Below are positions 1 to 8,247 of a stretch of 64,000 bases of DNA, one piece after another. Positions within the stretch are counted from its first letter, which is position 1. Every line of letters begins with the position of its first letter. The stretch is from contig NZ_WTYA01000002.1 in assembly GCF_009828025.1 (NCBI RefSeq), positions 1-64,000 of the forward strand, read 5' to 3'. Position numbers and translations under genes: made by a program. The notes below the pieces were generated by a model. It was not told the origin of the DNA. It searched no databases and saw only the letters and a list, made by a program, of their open reading frames with translations. Origin of the DNA: Qipengyuania algicida. Lineage in GTDB: Bacteria > Pseudomonadota > Alphaproteobacteria > Sphingomonadales > Sphingomonadaceae.

Positions 1-99
1 GACCACACCAGCTACGCCTTCGCGCTCACCCTGCCCGCCATCTGCTACGCCATCATCGCTGGCTTCGGCATCTTCGCCAGACGTCCTGCACAAGCCTGA
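1..99 (+). CDS. C-terminal end of a sugar MFS transporter (partial)
   Basis: The window opens inside a reading frame ending at a TGA at 97-99, so only the last 32 residues are visible. They form one hydrophobic helix (LTLPAICYAIIAGFGIF) with a short basic tail (RRPAQA). This resembles the last helix of FucP/GluP-type glucose/galactose symporters. The neighbouring endoglucanase, LacI regulator and GH3 beta-glucosidase fit a sugar importer. The family call rests on very few residues and on context, so it is tentative. Confidence 0.5.
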   Translation, partial: DHTSYAFALTLPAICYAIIAGFGIFARRPAQA

Positions 100-120
100 C
101 GCGGAATCGCAGATTAGGAG

Positions 121-154
121 AAAGGCCCGGCCGCCAAGCGCGACCGGGCCTTTT
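121..154. terminator. Rho-independent, bidirectional terminator
   Basis: A perfect inverted repeat, AAAGGCCCGG at 121-130 and CCGGGCCTTT at 144-153, is followed by a short T run. It lies between the end of the transporter gene on the plus strand and the end of the endoglucanase gene on the minus strand, where a shared terminator for two convergent transcripts is expected. Confidence 0.85.
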
Positions 155-162
155 CTTCTGCC

Positions 163-1623
163 TCAGCGAGCCTGTTCCAACCAGCCGCCGATGAACCCTG
201 CTCGTTTCAGGCCTCGCACGATGTTGGCGCTGCGGTGCATCGCACGCCACACGCTTTCGCTGCGATAATTGGCCAGCATCCCGATAATCGGGCCCTGATC
301 GATGCCGAGCCAATCGTTAGCAACCCATCCTGTTTTCGGATCGACTGTGCCGGAGTTCTGCTTTTCATCCATGTAGGTGAAGCTGGGATTGAAGGAATCC
401 CGGAAACCATATTGGCCATAGAGCCGTTCGCCGTGCCGTTCATGCATCACGATAGCGGATGGGACACAGATTTCCGGAGCAAACGCAACCGACCCGAGCA
501 TGGCGGTCGGCGCAATCGTGCCGTCGTCGAAGCCGTCGGGTTCCGAGATTGGGCCGCGCGCCGAATAGCCGCGATAATTCGCCTGGTGATGATCGAGCTG
601 GAGGTGAAAACCACCGGGACCATCGCAGGCCGTCAGGCCCCAGATATGTTCATCATATCCATGCCAGCCCATCGGATTGGCGATGGCATAGGCGTGCTGT
701 GCCAATGTTGCGCGGCGGCTGTTCTCGAAATAATCGAAGCCGGCCTTGCGCATCGGCGCGTCGTAGATCCCGCGAAAATCGATCCACATTTCAGAATACT
801 GATGCCCGAACATTGGAGCGAAGGCGAGCCTGCGGAGCTTGCCCTCCCCGCGCCAGAACTCGGGATAGGGTCTGGTCCACGCCTCCCAACTGCCGGGTTT
901 GACAGGGTGTTTGCCCGACCCAAGAGCCAGAACATAGACCAGCTTGCCTTCGTTATAACCGTCCCAGTTGCGCTCGATGAATCCGGTCTCGGGATGCCAG
1001 CCCATCGGGATGGCAAGGTTGTCACGCTGGAACCAGTCCCACTCGGCACGGTCGACCAGCTCATGGGCCAGCTTGCGAAGTTCGGCTTCGCGCGGGTCGC
1101 CGCGATCGAACCAGCTCGCCGCGTGGAGGATGCCCATGTGCATCAGCGCCGTATCGACCGTCGATAGCTCCGTATGGCCGACACGCAGCCCGGTTTCCAT
1201 GTCGAGGAAGTGATAGAAGAAGCCGCGATAGCCAGCGAACCCGATCGGCCCCTCGCCCATCGGCAGATTCGCAAGGAAGCGCAGGGTTGCAAGCACTCTG
1301 TCGCGGACTTGCTCGCGCGTGACCCAACCTCGCTCCGCACCGATGATCCAGGCGGTGATCCCAAAACCGATCGCTGCGATACTGCAGGATGACTTGCTGG
1401 GCCAGCGGTCGGGGACAAGGCCCTTGTCACTGGCTCGTTCCCAGAAGAAGTTGAACGTCCTGCGCTCCAGATCAGTGAAAAACGGCGGCAAGGTCTTTGC
1501 ACCCGTGCCCACAGGTTTGAACGTATCGGACGATCGCGCCCACACCGCGCCACCCGTGCTCAGTGCGGACAGCCCAATAGCCGCGCCGCAGACCAGTCCG
1601 CGACGATCAGTGGTCACAGTCAT
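163..1623 (-). CDS. Secreted glycoamylase-family protein, probable GH144 endo-beta-1,2-glucanase
   Basis: This 486-residue protein starts with a twin-arginine-like export signal (R7-R8, hydrophobic core to about residue 28, VWA cleavage motif at 27-29), so it probably acts in the periplasm. The mature part looks like the PF10091 'glycoamylase' alpha/alpha-barrel family, with aromatic-rich blocks such as MFGHQYSEMWIDFRG, NPMGWHGYDEHIWGL and GHTELSTVDTALMHMGIL. Characterised members of that family (GH144) are endo-beta-1,2-glucanases, so cyclic or linear beta-1,2-glucan is the inferred substrate. The start is supported by a strong GGAGAG ribosome site just upstream. The gene lies 22 bases after lacI on the same strand, so the two probably form an operon. 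The family is confident; the linkage specificity is inference. Confidence 0.8.
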   Translation of the reverse strand: MTVTTDRRGLVCGAAIGLSALSTGGAVWARSSDTFKPVGTGAKTLPPFFTDLERRTFNFFWERASDKGLVPDRWPSKSSCSIAAIGFGITAWIIGAERGWVTREQVRDRVLATLRFLANLPMGEGPIGFAGYRGFFYHFLDMETGLRVGHTELSTVDTALMHMGILHAASWFDRGDPREAELRKLAHELVDRAEWDWFQRDNLAIPMGWHPETGFIERNWDGYNEGKLVYVLALGSGKHPVKPGSWEAWTRPYPEFWRGEGKLRRLAFAPMFGHQYSEMWIDFRGIYDAPMRKAGFDYFENSRRATLAQHAYAIANPMGWHGYDEHIWGLTACDGPGGFHLQLDHHQANYRGYSARGPISEPDGFDDGTIAPTAMLGSVAFAPEICVPSAIVMHERHGERLYGQYGFRDSFNPSFTYMDEKQNSGTVDPKTGWVANDWLGIDQGPIIGMLANYRSESVWRAMHRSANIVRGLKRAGFIGGWLEQAR

Positions 1624-1645
1624 CTCTCTCCTTTCGTGCGAGCCG

Positions 1646-2644
1646 TCATCCGCTCGCGGTGGTTGCCCTCGTGATCAAGGTAGGGGTGACGCGCTCGAGT
1701 GTGGCCGGAGGGGCATCGTTGCTCAGCTCCGCCACCAGTCGCTCGACCGCTCGTTTCCCAAAATCGCTGATTTCGATCCGCATCGTCGTGAGGTCGAGGA
1801 AGCTCGCCAAGGGAATATCGTCGAAGCCTGCCACGGCGACCTGACCGGGGACGCTGATTCCGATCGTGCGGAGTACCTTCAGCGCGCCAAGCGCCATCAT
1901 GTCGTTTGCGGCGAAGATCGCGTCGAATTCCTCCCCCGACGCCAGCAGTTGCTGAACCAGCAGTTCCGCACCGGTATCGGTGAAGTCGCCATCCAGCACA
2001 CGAACGGGAAGTTCCGGGGCCAGCGCCTTCATCGTGTCGCAGAACGCCTGCTTGCGCTCTACCGCGTCTAGATTTTCCGCAACACCCGCCAAATGCACGA
2101 TCCGCTTGCGCCCGCTGGCAAGGAGGTGGCGGACCATCAATGTCACTCCACCGCGATTGTCGATCCTCAGATTGTGGTGCTGGCCATCTTCCTCCGGGCT
2201 GTTGACCAACACGGCTGGCGAACCGGCTGGCAAAGCGCGCCGCAGATCCTCGGGTGAGAGTTGCGGCGCCATCACGATTGCGCCGTCGATCCGCCCGCGC
2301 ATCGCCGAAAGTGCCTGTATCGCCCGTTCGCGATCGGCGTGCATCGTGGACAGCAGCATCATGTAATTGGCATCGCTGGCGGCCATATCCATCCCGCGCA
2401 CCAGCTCGCTGAAGAATTCGCCGTGAAGGTCCGGAAGGACGATCCCAATCGCGTGAGAACGGGCGGTGCTCAGGCTGCGGGCCGCAGCATTGGGGACATA
2501 ACCGAGCGTATCCATTGCTTTCAACACGCGTTTTCGCGTGTCGGCATGGACATTTCCGTGCCCATTGAGCACACGCGACACCGATGCCACCGAAAGTTCC
2601 GCCAGTTTTGCCACGTCGCGAATCGTTGCCGACGAATTGGCCAC
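1646..2644 (-). CDS. LacI-family transcriptional regulator
   Basis: The protein has an N-terminal LacI helix-turn-helix (ATIRDVAKLAELSVASVSR, then VLN and a hinge near PNAAARSLS) and a periplasmic-binding-protein-like effector domain (DIPLASF and TRIRIE-type signatures near the C-terminus), which would bind a sugar. I chose the GTG at 2644, giving 332 residues, the usual LacI length. A GGAG ribosome site lies 10 bases upstream. A longer in-frame version from an ATG at 2776 would run through the perfect operator palindrome at 2724-2739 and add 44 residues ahead of the helix-turn-helix, so it is unlikely. The gene precedes the endoglucanase and is divergent from the GH3 gene, so it most likely controls both and itself. 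Confidence 0.9.
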   Translation of the reverse strand: MANSSATIRDVAKLAELSVASVSRVLNGHGNVHADTRKRVLKAMDTLGYVPNAAARSLSTARSHAIGIVLPDLHGEFFSELVRGMDMAASDANYMMLLSTMHADRERAIQALSAMRGRIDGAIVMAPQLSPEDLRRALPAGSPAVLVNSPEEDGQHHNLRIDNRGGVTLMVRHLLASGRKRIVHLAGVAENLDAVERKQAFCDTMKALAPELPVRVLDGDFTDTGAELLVQQLLASGEEFDAIFAANDMMALGALKVLRTIGISVPGQVAVAGFDDIPLASFLDLTTMRIEISDFGKRAVERLVAELSNDAPPATLERVTPTLITRATTASG

Positions 2645-2723
2645 TCGGTTGGTACTCCACGAGAGATGAAAATACGAAGATAGCTGTGTATCCGGATCAT
2701 TGCCACAGGCGCCAGCCTTCTTT

Positions 2724-2739
2724 ATGTAACCGGTTACAT
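2724..2739. promoter_or_regulatory. LacI-type operator palindrome
   Basis: ATGTAACCGGTTACAT is a perfect 16-bp palindrome with the central CG and the TGTAACCGGTTACA core typical of LacI-family operators. It sits between the divergent lacI and GH3 genes. A TATAAT hexamer at 2778-2783 is a likely -10 box for the GH3 gene, which would put the operator around -45 to -60 relative to that start. No good -35 box was seen, so binding may also control the lacI promoter. Confidence 0.8.
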
Positions 2740-2804
2740 GACGCGTCAACGGTCGTATCGATTCGACGTCCAACACATATAATGGTCAGCAAACGGGAGA
2801 GAAA

Positions 2805-5081
2805 ATGACGGATCTGCGGATTTCGCGTCGCAGCGCGCTCATGGCGATGGGGGTCATGTCGGCCTGGGCGGCGAGCCCCGTTCGCGCGGCAGTCAAGGCT
2901 GCTTCCAAGCTGGCCGACAGCCGCTTCATCGATGATTTGCTGGCACGCATGACGCTGGAGGAAAAAGCTGGGCAGCTGACCCTCATGCCGTCCGCCTGGG
3001 GCGGCAGTCTGGCCGCACAGCTCAATCCGCCAGGCAATGGTCAGAACTTCGATGCCCAGATCGCCGATGCTGTCGCCGGCAAGCTGACCGGTGTCTTCAA
3101 CGGCAATGGTGCGGTCATGGCGCAGCGGATGCAGGCCGCCGTGATGAAGCATTCGCGTCTCAAGATCCCGCTCATCTTCGCAGCCGACATCATTCATGGC
3201 CATCGCACGATCTTCCCTATCCCCGTTGGTGAGGCAGCCAGTTTCGAGCCGACGCTGGCAGAGCGCACCGCCCGCGCCGCCGCGTTCGAGGCAGCAGGCG
3301 CCGGGATCGATTGGACTTTTGCTCCCATGGTCGACATCGCGCGCGATCAGCGCTGGGGCCGGGTCATGGAGGGTGCAGGCGAGGATGTGCTGACCGGCGA
3401 GATTTTCGCTGCCGCGCGTACCCGCGGCTTTCAGGGCACAGACCTCAAGCGCGACGACGCCATGCTCGCCTGCGCCAAGCACTTTGCCGCCTATGGCGCG
3501 GTAGAGGCGGGCCTCGATTACAATTCAGTCGACATTTCCATGCGAACGCTGCGCGAAGTTTATCTCCCCCCTTTCCGCGCGGCGATCGATGCCGGGGCCG
3601 AGACCATCATGGCCTCGTTCAACGATATCAACGGTGTACCTTCGCACGCAAACCATTGGCTGCTGACGGACCTGCTGCGGGACGAATGGAAGTTCCCCGG
3701 CATGGTCGTTTCCGACTATACTGGCGATGAGGAACTGATCGCGCATGGCGTGGCCAAGGATGGCAAGGACGCCGCACGCTTGGCTATCATGGCCGGGGTC
3801 GACATGAGCATGGCGAGCGATCTCTATATGCTCCACATGCCCGATCTGGTGCGTGAAGGCACGGTTCCGCAATCGGTGGTCGATGCCTCGGTCCGCCGCG
3901 TTCTCGCAGTCAAGGCGATGGTCGGCCTGTTCGACGATCCGTTCCGCCGGATCGACCCGGAGCGTGAGCGCAAACGCTCCATGCTGCCCGCAACCCTTGC
4001 CCTTGCTCGCGAATCCGGTCGCAAGTCGATCGTCATGCTCAAGAACGATGGCGATCTGCTCCCGCTGCCCAAATCGGCAAAAGTCGCCCTGATCGGCCCC
4101 TTCGCGTCAGGTCAGCACGATTTGATAGGTGGCTGGTGCGTATATGGCAGCGACAAGCAGGCGGTCGACCTGGCGACGGGCATGCGCAATGCGGGTGGCA
4201 ATATCACCGTGGTCGAAGGGTCGGGTATCACCGATGCAATCGAGGGCGGTGTGGATGCTGCCGTGGCAGCAGCGAAAGCTGCCGATGTCGTGGTGCTGTC
4301 GATCGGCGAATCCGAGAACATGTCCGGCGAAGCGCAGTCGCGCACGCGGATTATCGTACCCGAAGCGCAACAGGCTTTGGCTGAGGCGATTGCCAAGACC
4401 GGCAAACCGCTGGTCGTTGTCCTGCGCAGTGGTCGCGCCTTGGCGCTGCACGGCGCGGTACGCGATGCGCCCGCCATTCTCGTGACGTGGTTCCTCGGCA
4501 CCGAGAGCGGCAATGCAATCGCCGACATCGTCTATGGCGCCCAATCGCCAGCCGGTCGCCTGCCGATGAGCTGGCCCTATCGCACAGGGCAGGAACCCTA
4601 TTACTACGATCATAAAAGTACCGGTCGCCCGCAGCCGCCGGGGCCACGCCTGCCGTACAAGGCGCAATATCGCGAGGTTCCCAATTCCGCGCCGTTCCCG
4701 TTCGGTCACGGCCTGACCTATGGCAAGCCCGAGTATTCGGACATATCCGTGGGCAGCGGAACTCTGCCGTGGAACGGCACTATCGAGATCAGCGCCAAGA
4801 TCACCAATGCGGGCAAGCGCGCGATCGAGGAAGTCGTCCAGCTCTACGTCCACGACAAGGTTGCCACCATCACCCCACCGGTTCGCGAGTTAAAGGGCTT
4901 TCATAAAATTGCACTCGAACCCGGGGGCAGCAAAACGGTGAAGTTCACCCTCACCCGGGCCCAGTTGGAATACATCGGTCTGGACAACAAGCCCACCGTC
5001 GAACCGGGCGAATTCATCGTGTGGATCGCGCCTTCCGCTCAGGATGAAGGCGTCACATCGAGCTTTGTCTTAAGCCAGTAA
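2805..5081 (+). CDS. Exported GH3 beta-glucosidase, BglX-like
   Basis: The 758-residue protein carries a twin-arginine export signal (ISRRSALMAMG, VRA cleavage motif near residue 28). It shows the GH3 catalytic barrel with KHFAAYG at 225-231 and the nucleophile motif VVSDY, Asp304. The second alpha/beta sandwich domain follows, then a C-terminal fibronectin-III-like domain (LKGFHKIALEPG). It would cut beta-linked gluco-oligosaccharides, such as those released by the neighbouring endoglucanase, into glucose in the periplasm. A GGGAGAG ribosome site precedes the ATG. It faces lacI across a 160-base region holding the operator, so it is probably LacI-controlled. A sophorose (beta-1,2) specificity is possible but inferred from context only. 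Confidence 0.93.
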   Translation: MTDLRISRRSALMAMGVMSAWAASPVRAAVKAASKLADSRFIDDLLARMTLEEKAGQLTLMPSAWGGSLAAQLNPPGNGQNFDAQIADAVAGKLTGVFNGNGAVMAQRMQAAVMKHSRLKIPLIFAADIIHGHRTIFPIPVGEAASFEPTLAERTARAAAFEAAGAGIDWTFAPMVDIARDQRWGRVMEGAGEDVLTGEIFAAARTRGFQGTDLKRDDAMLACAKHFAAYGAVEAGLDYNSVDISMRTLREVYLPPFRAAIDAGAETIMASFNDINGVPSHANHWLLTDLLRDEWKFPGMVVSDYTGDEELIAHGVAKDGKDAARLAIMAGVDMSMASDLYMLHMPDLVREGTVPQSVVDASVRRVLAVKAMVGLFDDPFRRIDPERERKRSMLPATLALARESGRKSIVMLKNDGDLLPLPKSAKVALIGPFASGQHDLIGGWCVYGSDKQAVDLATGMRNAGGNITVVEGSGITDAIEGGVDAAVAAAKAADVVVLSIGESENMSGEAQSRTRIIVPEAQQALAEAIAKTGKPLVVVLRSGRALALHGAVRDAPAILVTWFLGTESGNAIADIVYGAQSPAGRLPMSWPYRTGQEPYYYDHKSTGRPQPPGPRLPYKAQYREVPNSAPFPFGHGLTYGKPEYSDISVGSGTLPWNGTIEISAKITNAGKRAIEEVVQLYVHDKVATITPPVRELKGFHKIALEPGGSKTVKFTLTRAQLEYIGLDNKPTVEPGEFIVWIAPSAQDEGVTSSFVLSQ

Positions 5082-5120
5082 GCAACTGGCACAAGCAATT
5101 GGCCAACGTTCGAACGAAAA

Positions 5121-5163
5121 CCGACGACCATATTCTGCGCTTGGCGGAAATGATGGTCGTCGG
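5121..5163. terminator. Hairpin downstream of the GH3 gene, possible terminator
   Basis: CCGACGACCAT at 5121-5131 pairs perfectly with ATGGTCGTCGG at 5153-5163 across a 21-base loop, 40 bases after the GH3 stop. There is no T run, so it is not a classic intrinsic terminator. It may protect the mRNA 3' end or act with Rho. Apart from this and a 6-bp stem around 5270-5288, I see nothing in the 225-base gap before kptA. Confidence 0.5.
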
Positions 5164-5306
5164 CGATCAGGGGAGATCCTATGCCTCGAGTTATGCGAAA
5201 TGTCCTGACGACGGACAGTGAACCTCGATGCTTTTGAAGGGCACCTATGGCTCTGCTTCATCCTAAACCTGTCGTTCCGGGCACGACAACATTGCGCACG
5301 TTCGCC

Positions 5307-5846
5307 TCAATCGAGCGTTATGTACGCTGGCGCGACATGGTCAGTTAGCCAAACTCCATTTCCCGAAATGCGAAACTCCTGACCTTGAGCAGACAGTCGC
5401 CCAGCCAAAACTCGCAGAACAATGGGCTTCCCGCGTCTCGCGCCTACCGTCCGAGCTGTACCGACGTCGCTTGAAAGATGAACGTGATGTCGGCCCATCG
5501 GCTTCAAACCTTGGGAAAAAATGGACGCAACAAAACGCTCGACGGTGCCATGAAACAAAATTTCTGGTGGTTCCGTTACGGGCCAGTTCAAACTCACGGG
5601 AATCGTATGACCTTGTCTTGCCCGTATCAGCTTTCCATCACCCGACAACTCGAAGCGGTTCTTGTCGCTCTCCGCAACAACATCTTCAACGGCTCGCCTG
5701 CCTCCAGGCACACCAATTCGCTCCAGTGCAGCCAGAACTTCATCGACATCGACCCAACCAGCCGGATCAACGGTGAGATTGCCATCATCCGGCTTGTGTC
5801 GGAGCCAATAAGAAAGTCGTTTTGAAAGGCGAATGTCGCTAGCCAT
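5307..5846 (-). CDS. kptA: RNA 2'-phosphotransferase (KptA/Tpt1 family)
   Basis: The family transfers an internal RNA 2'-phosphate to NAD, giving 1'',2''-cyclic ADP-ribose phosphate; in yeast this finishes tRNA splicing. The 179-residue protein shows the family signatures: an N-terminal winged-helix start (SKRLSYWLRHKP), an LFHGT motif, the GRHHVHLSSD block and ARRGKPIVLRV. The ATG at 5846 places SKRLSYWLRH near the N-terminus as in homologues; a longer start at 5885 adds 13 residues without support. It stands alone between intergenic regions. KptA is patchily distributed in bacteria, its natural bacterial substrate is unclear, and its base composition looks less GC-rich than its neighbours, so transfer is possible. 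Confidence 0.9.
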   Translation of the reverse strand: MASDIRLSKRLSYWLRHKPDDGNLTVDPAGWVDVDEVLAALERIGVPGGRRAVEDVVAESDKNRFELSGDGKLIRARQGHTIPVSLNWPVTEPPEILFHGTVERFVASIFSQGLKPMGRHHVHLSSDVGTARTVGARRGKPIVLRVLAGRLSAQGQEFRISGNGVWLTDHVAPAYITLD

Positions 5847-5989
5847 TAGGCTCGATTGAATGAAGCAAACCGATGACGAACGCAACGCACATAGAATGCG
5901 TCAGCTCCCCCCAACATTTCGGTCATCGAACCCGCTGGTCGAAAACCTCAATAGCGGACACTTGCGGGCGAGACAGTCGTCCACCCGCT

Positions 5990-6910
5990 CTAAAAAGTAT
6001 AGCCAATCCCCAGCCCTGCGGTCCACTGGTTCGCGCTGCCGCGGATGCTGGTGAACGGCGTATCGGCGGCCGAACCCTGCAAACGCGAATAACCGCCGAT
6101 CGCGAAAACCGCCCAGCCGCCGTTCGCCAGATTACCGTCGAGGTCGATCGCACCAAACAGCGTGGCTGACAGCTTGTCGAACCCGCCCTGCGCGTTGAAC
6201 ACCGGTAGCTGGTCCGCCACCGGCACACCGGCCGGGGCGGTCGGGACCGAATAGTAATAATCCGCGAATCGGTCGTTAACATGTCGCGCCGAAAGCGACA
6301 GCGACACCGCAGCGCCCCGGCTGACCGGCGTGAAATAGCTGACCGAGGGATTGACGATCATGCCCTTGGACGCGCCCGCCACGTCCCACAGGACATCGAC
6401 GTTGACCGAGAGGCTGTCATAAGGGTTGAGCACGCCGGGAAAGCGCACCCCGACCGTGGGACCGACTTCGACCCCGGTGTCCAGTTCGCCATATTGTTCA
6501 ACCACCCGGTCCTTGATCCGGCTGGAGCGGTTGCGGTCGAGCCGTGCCGCGATGCCCAGCGACAGCGATGGCTTGCCGTCCGAAGATGGCAGAAAGTTCA
6601 GCGCCAGACCCGCGGGCCGGGGGTTGATCCCGATTCCCGCAACTCGTCCCTGGATAACCGGGACGGGCGTCACGTCGTAATCGTTCGAGCCGGTATAGGA
6701 TGGCGACAGGATCGCACCCACACCGATGCTGATCCAATTGCCGTTATACACGCTGTTTCGGAGAGCGTCTCCGGCAGTGGCGGCATCGGATGCCGCCCCG
6801 CTGGCGACGGGCGGCGGTGTGGTTTCGGTGCGGTCCTGCGCGGCGAGCGGGCCGCCAAGCGAAAACGCGCCGAGAAATGCGGCCAGAGCCACTGCAGATC
6901 GAAACGACAT
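5990..6910 (-). CDS. MipA/OmpV family outer-membrane protein
   Basis: The 306-residue protein starts with a signal peptide (hydrophobic core to residue 22, cleavage near LAA-Q). The rest is a series of amphipathic beta-strand-like segments ending in the outer-membrane C-terminal pattern (GLGIGYTF, terminal Phe). Strands with GIGVGAILSPSYTGSNDY and a repeated 'gpxxgvrf' pattern match the MipA/OmpV family of beta-barrels. MipA in E. coli links a murein synthase to lytic enzymes; other members are porin-like, so the role here is open. The ATG at 6910 was chosen because the signal peptide starts there. A small inverted repeat (CTTGTTT 6925-6931 / AAACAAG 6944-6950) lies in its leader. Confidence 0.85.
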   Translation of the reverse strand: MSFRSAVALAAFLGAFSLGGPLAAQDRTETTPPPVASGAASDAATAGDALRNSVYNGNWISIGVGAILSPSYTGSNDYDVTPVPVIQGRVAGIGINPRPAGLALNFLPSSDGKPSLSLGIAARLDRNRSSRIKDRVVEQYGELDTGVEVGPTVGVRFPGVLNPYDSLSVNVDVLWDVAGASKGMIVNPSVSYFTPVSRGAAVSLSLSARHVNDRFADYYYSVPTAPAGVPVADQLPVFNAQGGFDKLSATLFGAIDLDGNLANGGWAVFAIGGYSRLQGSAADTPFTSIRGSANQWTAGLGIGYTF

Positions 6911-7038
6911 GTCTTGAAATACCCCTTGTTTACATTCTGAACGAAACAAGCCTCCCGCCGGTTCCTGAAGATATGTGCCGCATAGCTTGCGCACGCACTT
7001 CATTGTAACGCAAGCCACATCGCCCTACTCACAGCAGC

Positions 7039-8247
7039 GTGACGAACGGCAACCCTTCCGACACTGCTACCGCCTGCGATATCGCCATCGTGGGCGGCGG
7101 GCTGGCAGGTGGCCTTGCCGCGCTGGCGATCCATCGGGCGCATCCTGGATTGAGGTTGAGGCTGTTCGAGGCGGGTGCACATCTGGGGGGGACCCACCGC
7201 TGGAGCTGGTTCGACAGTGACCTGCTGCAACCCGAAGCCGAGCTGCTGGCGGAGTTTAGCACCACCAGCTGGCCATTGGGCACGCAGGTCATCTTCCCCG
7301 GCCACCGGCGCGAGCTGAGCGCGCCCTACCGCTCGCTCGCCAGCACGGATTTCGATTCGACGCTGCGCCGCCTGCTACCGGATGATGCCATCCGCTGCGA
7401 CGCGCCCGTCACCCGGCTCGACGCGCAAGGGGTAACGCTTGGCGATGGTCAGCGAATCACCGCGCGCGCAGTGATCGATTGCCGGGATTTCCCACCATCA
7501 CGCACGCTCACCGGCGGTTGGCAGCTCTTCGTGGGGCGCCACATCAGGACTGCGCAGCAGCACGGGCTAGACCGCCCCATCATCATGGATGCTGACCTGC
7601 CGCAGCACGGGGCCTATCGTTTCGTCTATTCGCTGCCGCTGTCCCCGCACGATATCTTCGTCGAAGACACCTATTACGCCAACCAGCCGGAGCTCGACCG
7701 CGCCGCGCTGGGCGACAGGATCGCGGCCTATTGCACCGCGCGCCGCTGGGATGGCGAGATCTTAGGCGAAGAGCACGGCGTGCTGCCCGTCCTCACCGGC
7801 GGCGATTTTCCCGCTTATCGCGGTGAGGTGAGCACATCGGGCGTGGCACTGGCGGGCGCCCGCGGCCTGTTCACCCATCCCCTCACCAGCTACACCCTGC
7901 CATTCGCCGCCGCCAACGCGCTGGCCATTGCCGAGGCGGCCCAATTGCCCGGTTGCGCGCTGGCCGGGCTGATGGACCAGCGCGCAGCTCAGCACTGGCA
8001 CGCCACGCAGTTCTATCGCCTGCTGGGCAAGATGCTGTTCGAAGCCGCAGAGCCTGAACACCGCTATCGCATTTTCGAACGGTTCTATCGCCTGCCCGAA
8101 CCGCTGATCGAACGGTTCTATGCCGGATGTTCGACCGGGCGGGATCGACTGCGTATCCTGAGCGGCAAGCCGCCGGTACCGATCCATCGGGCAATCGCCG
8201 CGATGCTTGGCAAAGGGGCACCACTCGTTCAAGAGGACGCACAGTGA
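7039..8247 (+). CDS. crtY: Lycopene beta-cyclase CrtY
   Basis: The enzyme forms the two beta-ionone rings that turn lycopene into beta-carotene. The 402-residue protein has the N-terminal dinucleotide-binding motif IAIVGGGLAGGLAAL (residues 15-29), the following THRWSWFDSDL block equivalent to the family's HTWSFH motif, and the C-terminal HPLTSYTLPFAAANALAIAE segment typical of CrtY. Translation starts at a GTG. It is the first gene of the carotenoid operon and overlaps crtI by four bases (GTGA), so the two are probably translationally coupled. It is divergent from the outer-membrane gene, with 128 bases between them for both promoters. Confidence 0.95.
   Translation: MTNGNPSDTATACDIAIVGGGLAGGLAALAIHRAHPGLRLRLFEAGAHLGGTHRWSWFDSDLLQPEAELLAEFSTTSWPLGTQVIFPGHRRELSAPYRSLASTDFDSTLRRLLPDDAIRCDAPVTRLDAQGVTLGDGQRITARAVIDCRDFPPSRTLTGGWQLFVGRHIRTAQQHGLDRPIIMDADLPQHGAYRFVYSLPLSPHDIFVEDTYYANQPELDRAALGDRIAAYCTARRWDGEILGEEHGVLPVLTGGDFPAYRGEVSTSGVALAGARGLFTHPLTSYTLPFAAANALAIAEAAQLPGCALAGLMDQRAAQHWHATQFYRLLGKMLFEAAEPEHRYRIFERFYRLPEPLIERFYAGCSTGRDRLRILSGKPPVPIHRAIAAMLGKGAPLVQEDAQ

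Noticed and set aside
1620-2660. 346-codon frame on the minus strand overlapping lacI
   Set aside because: It is an out-of-frame shadow of lacI; the lacI frame has clear family motifs.
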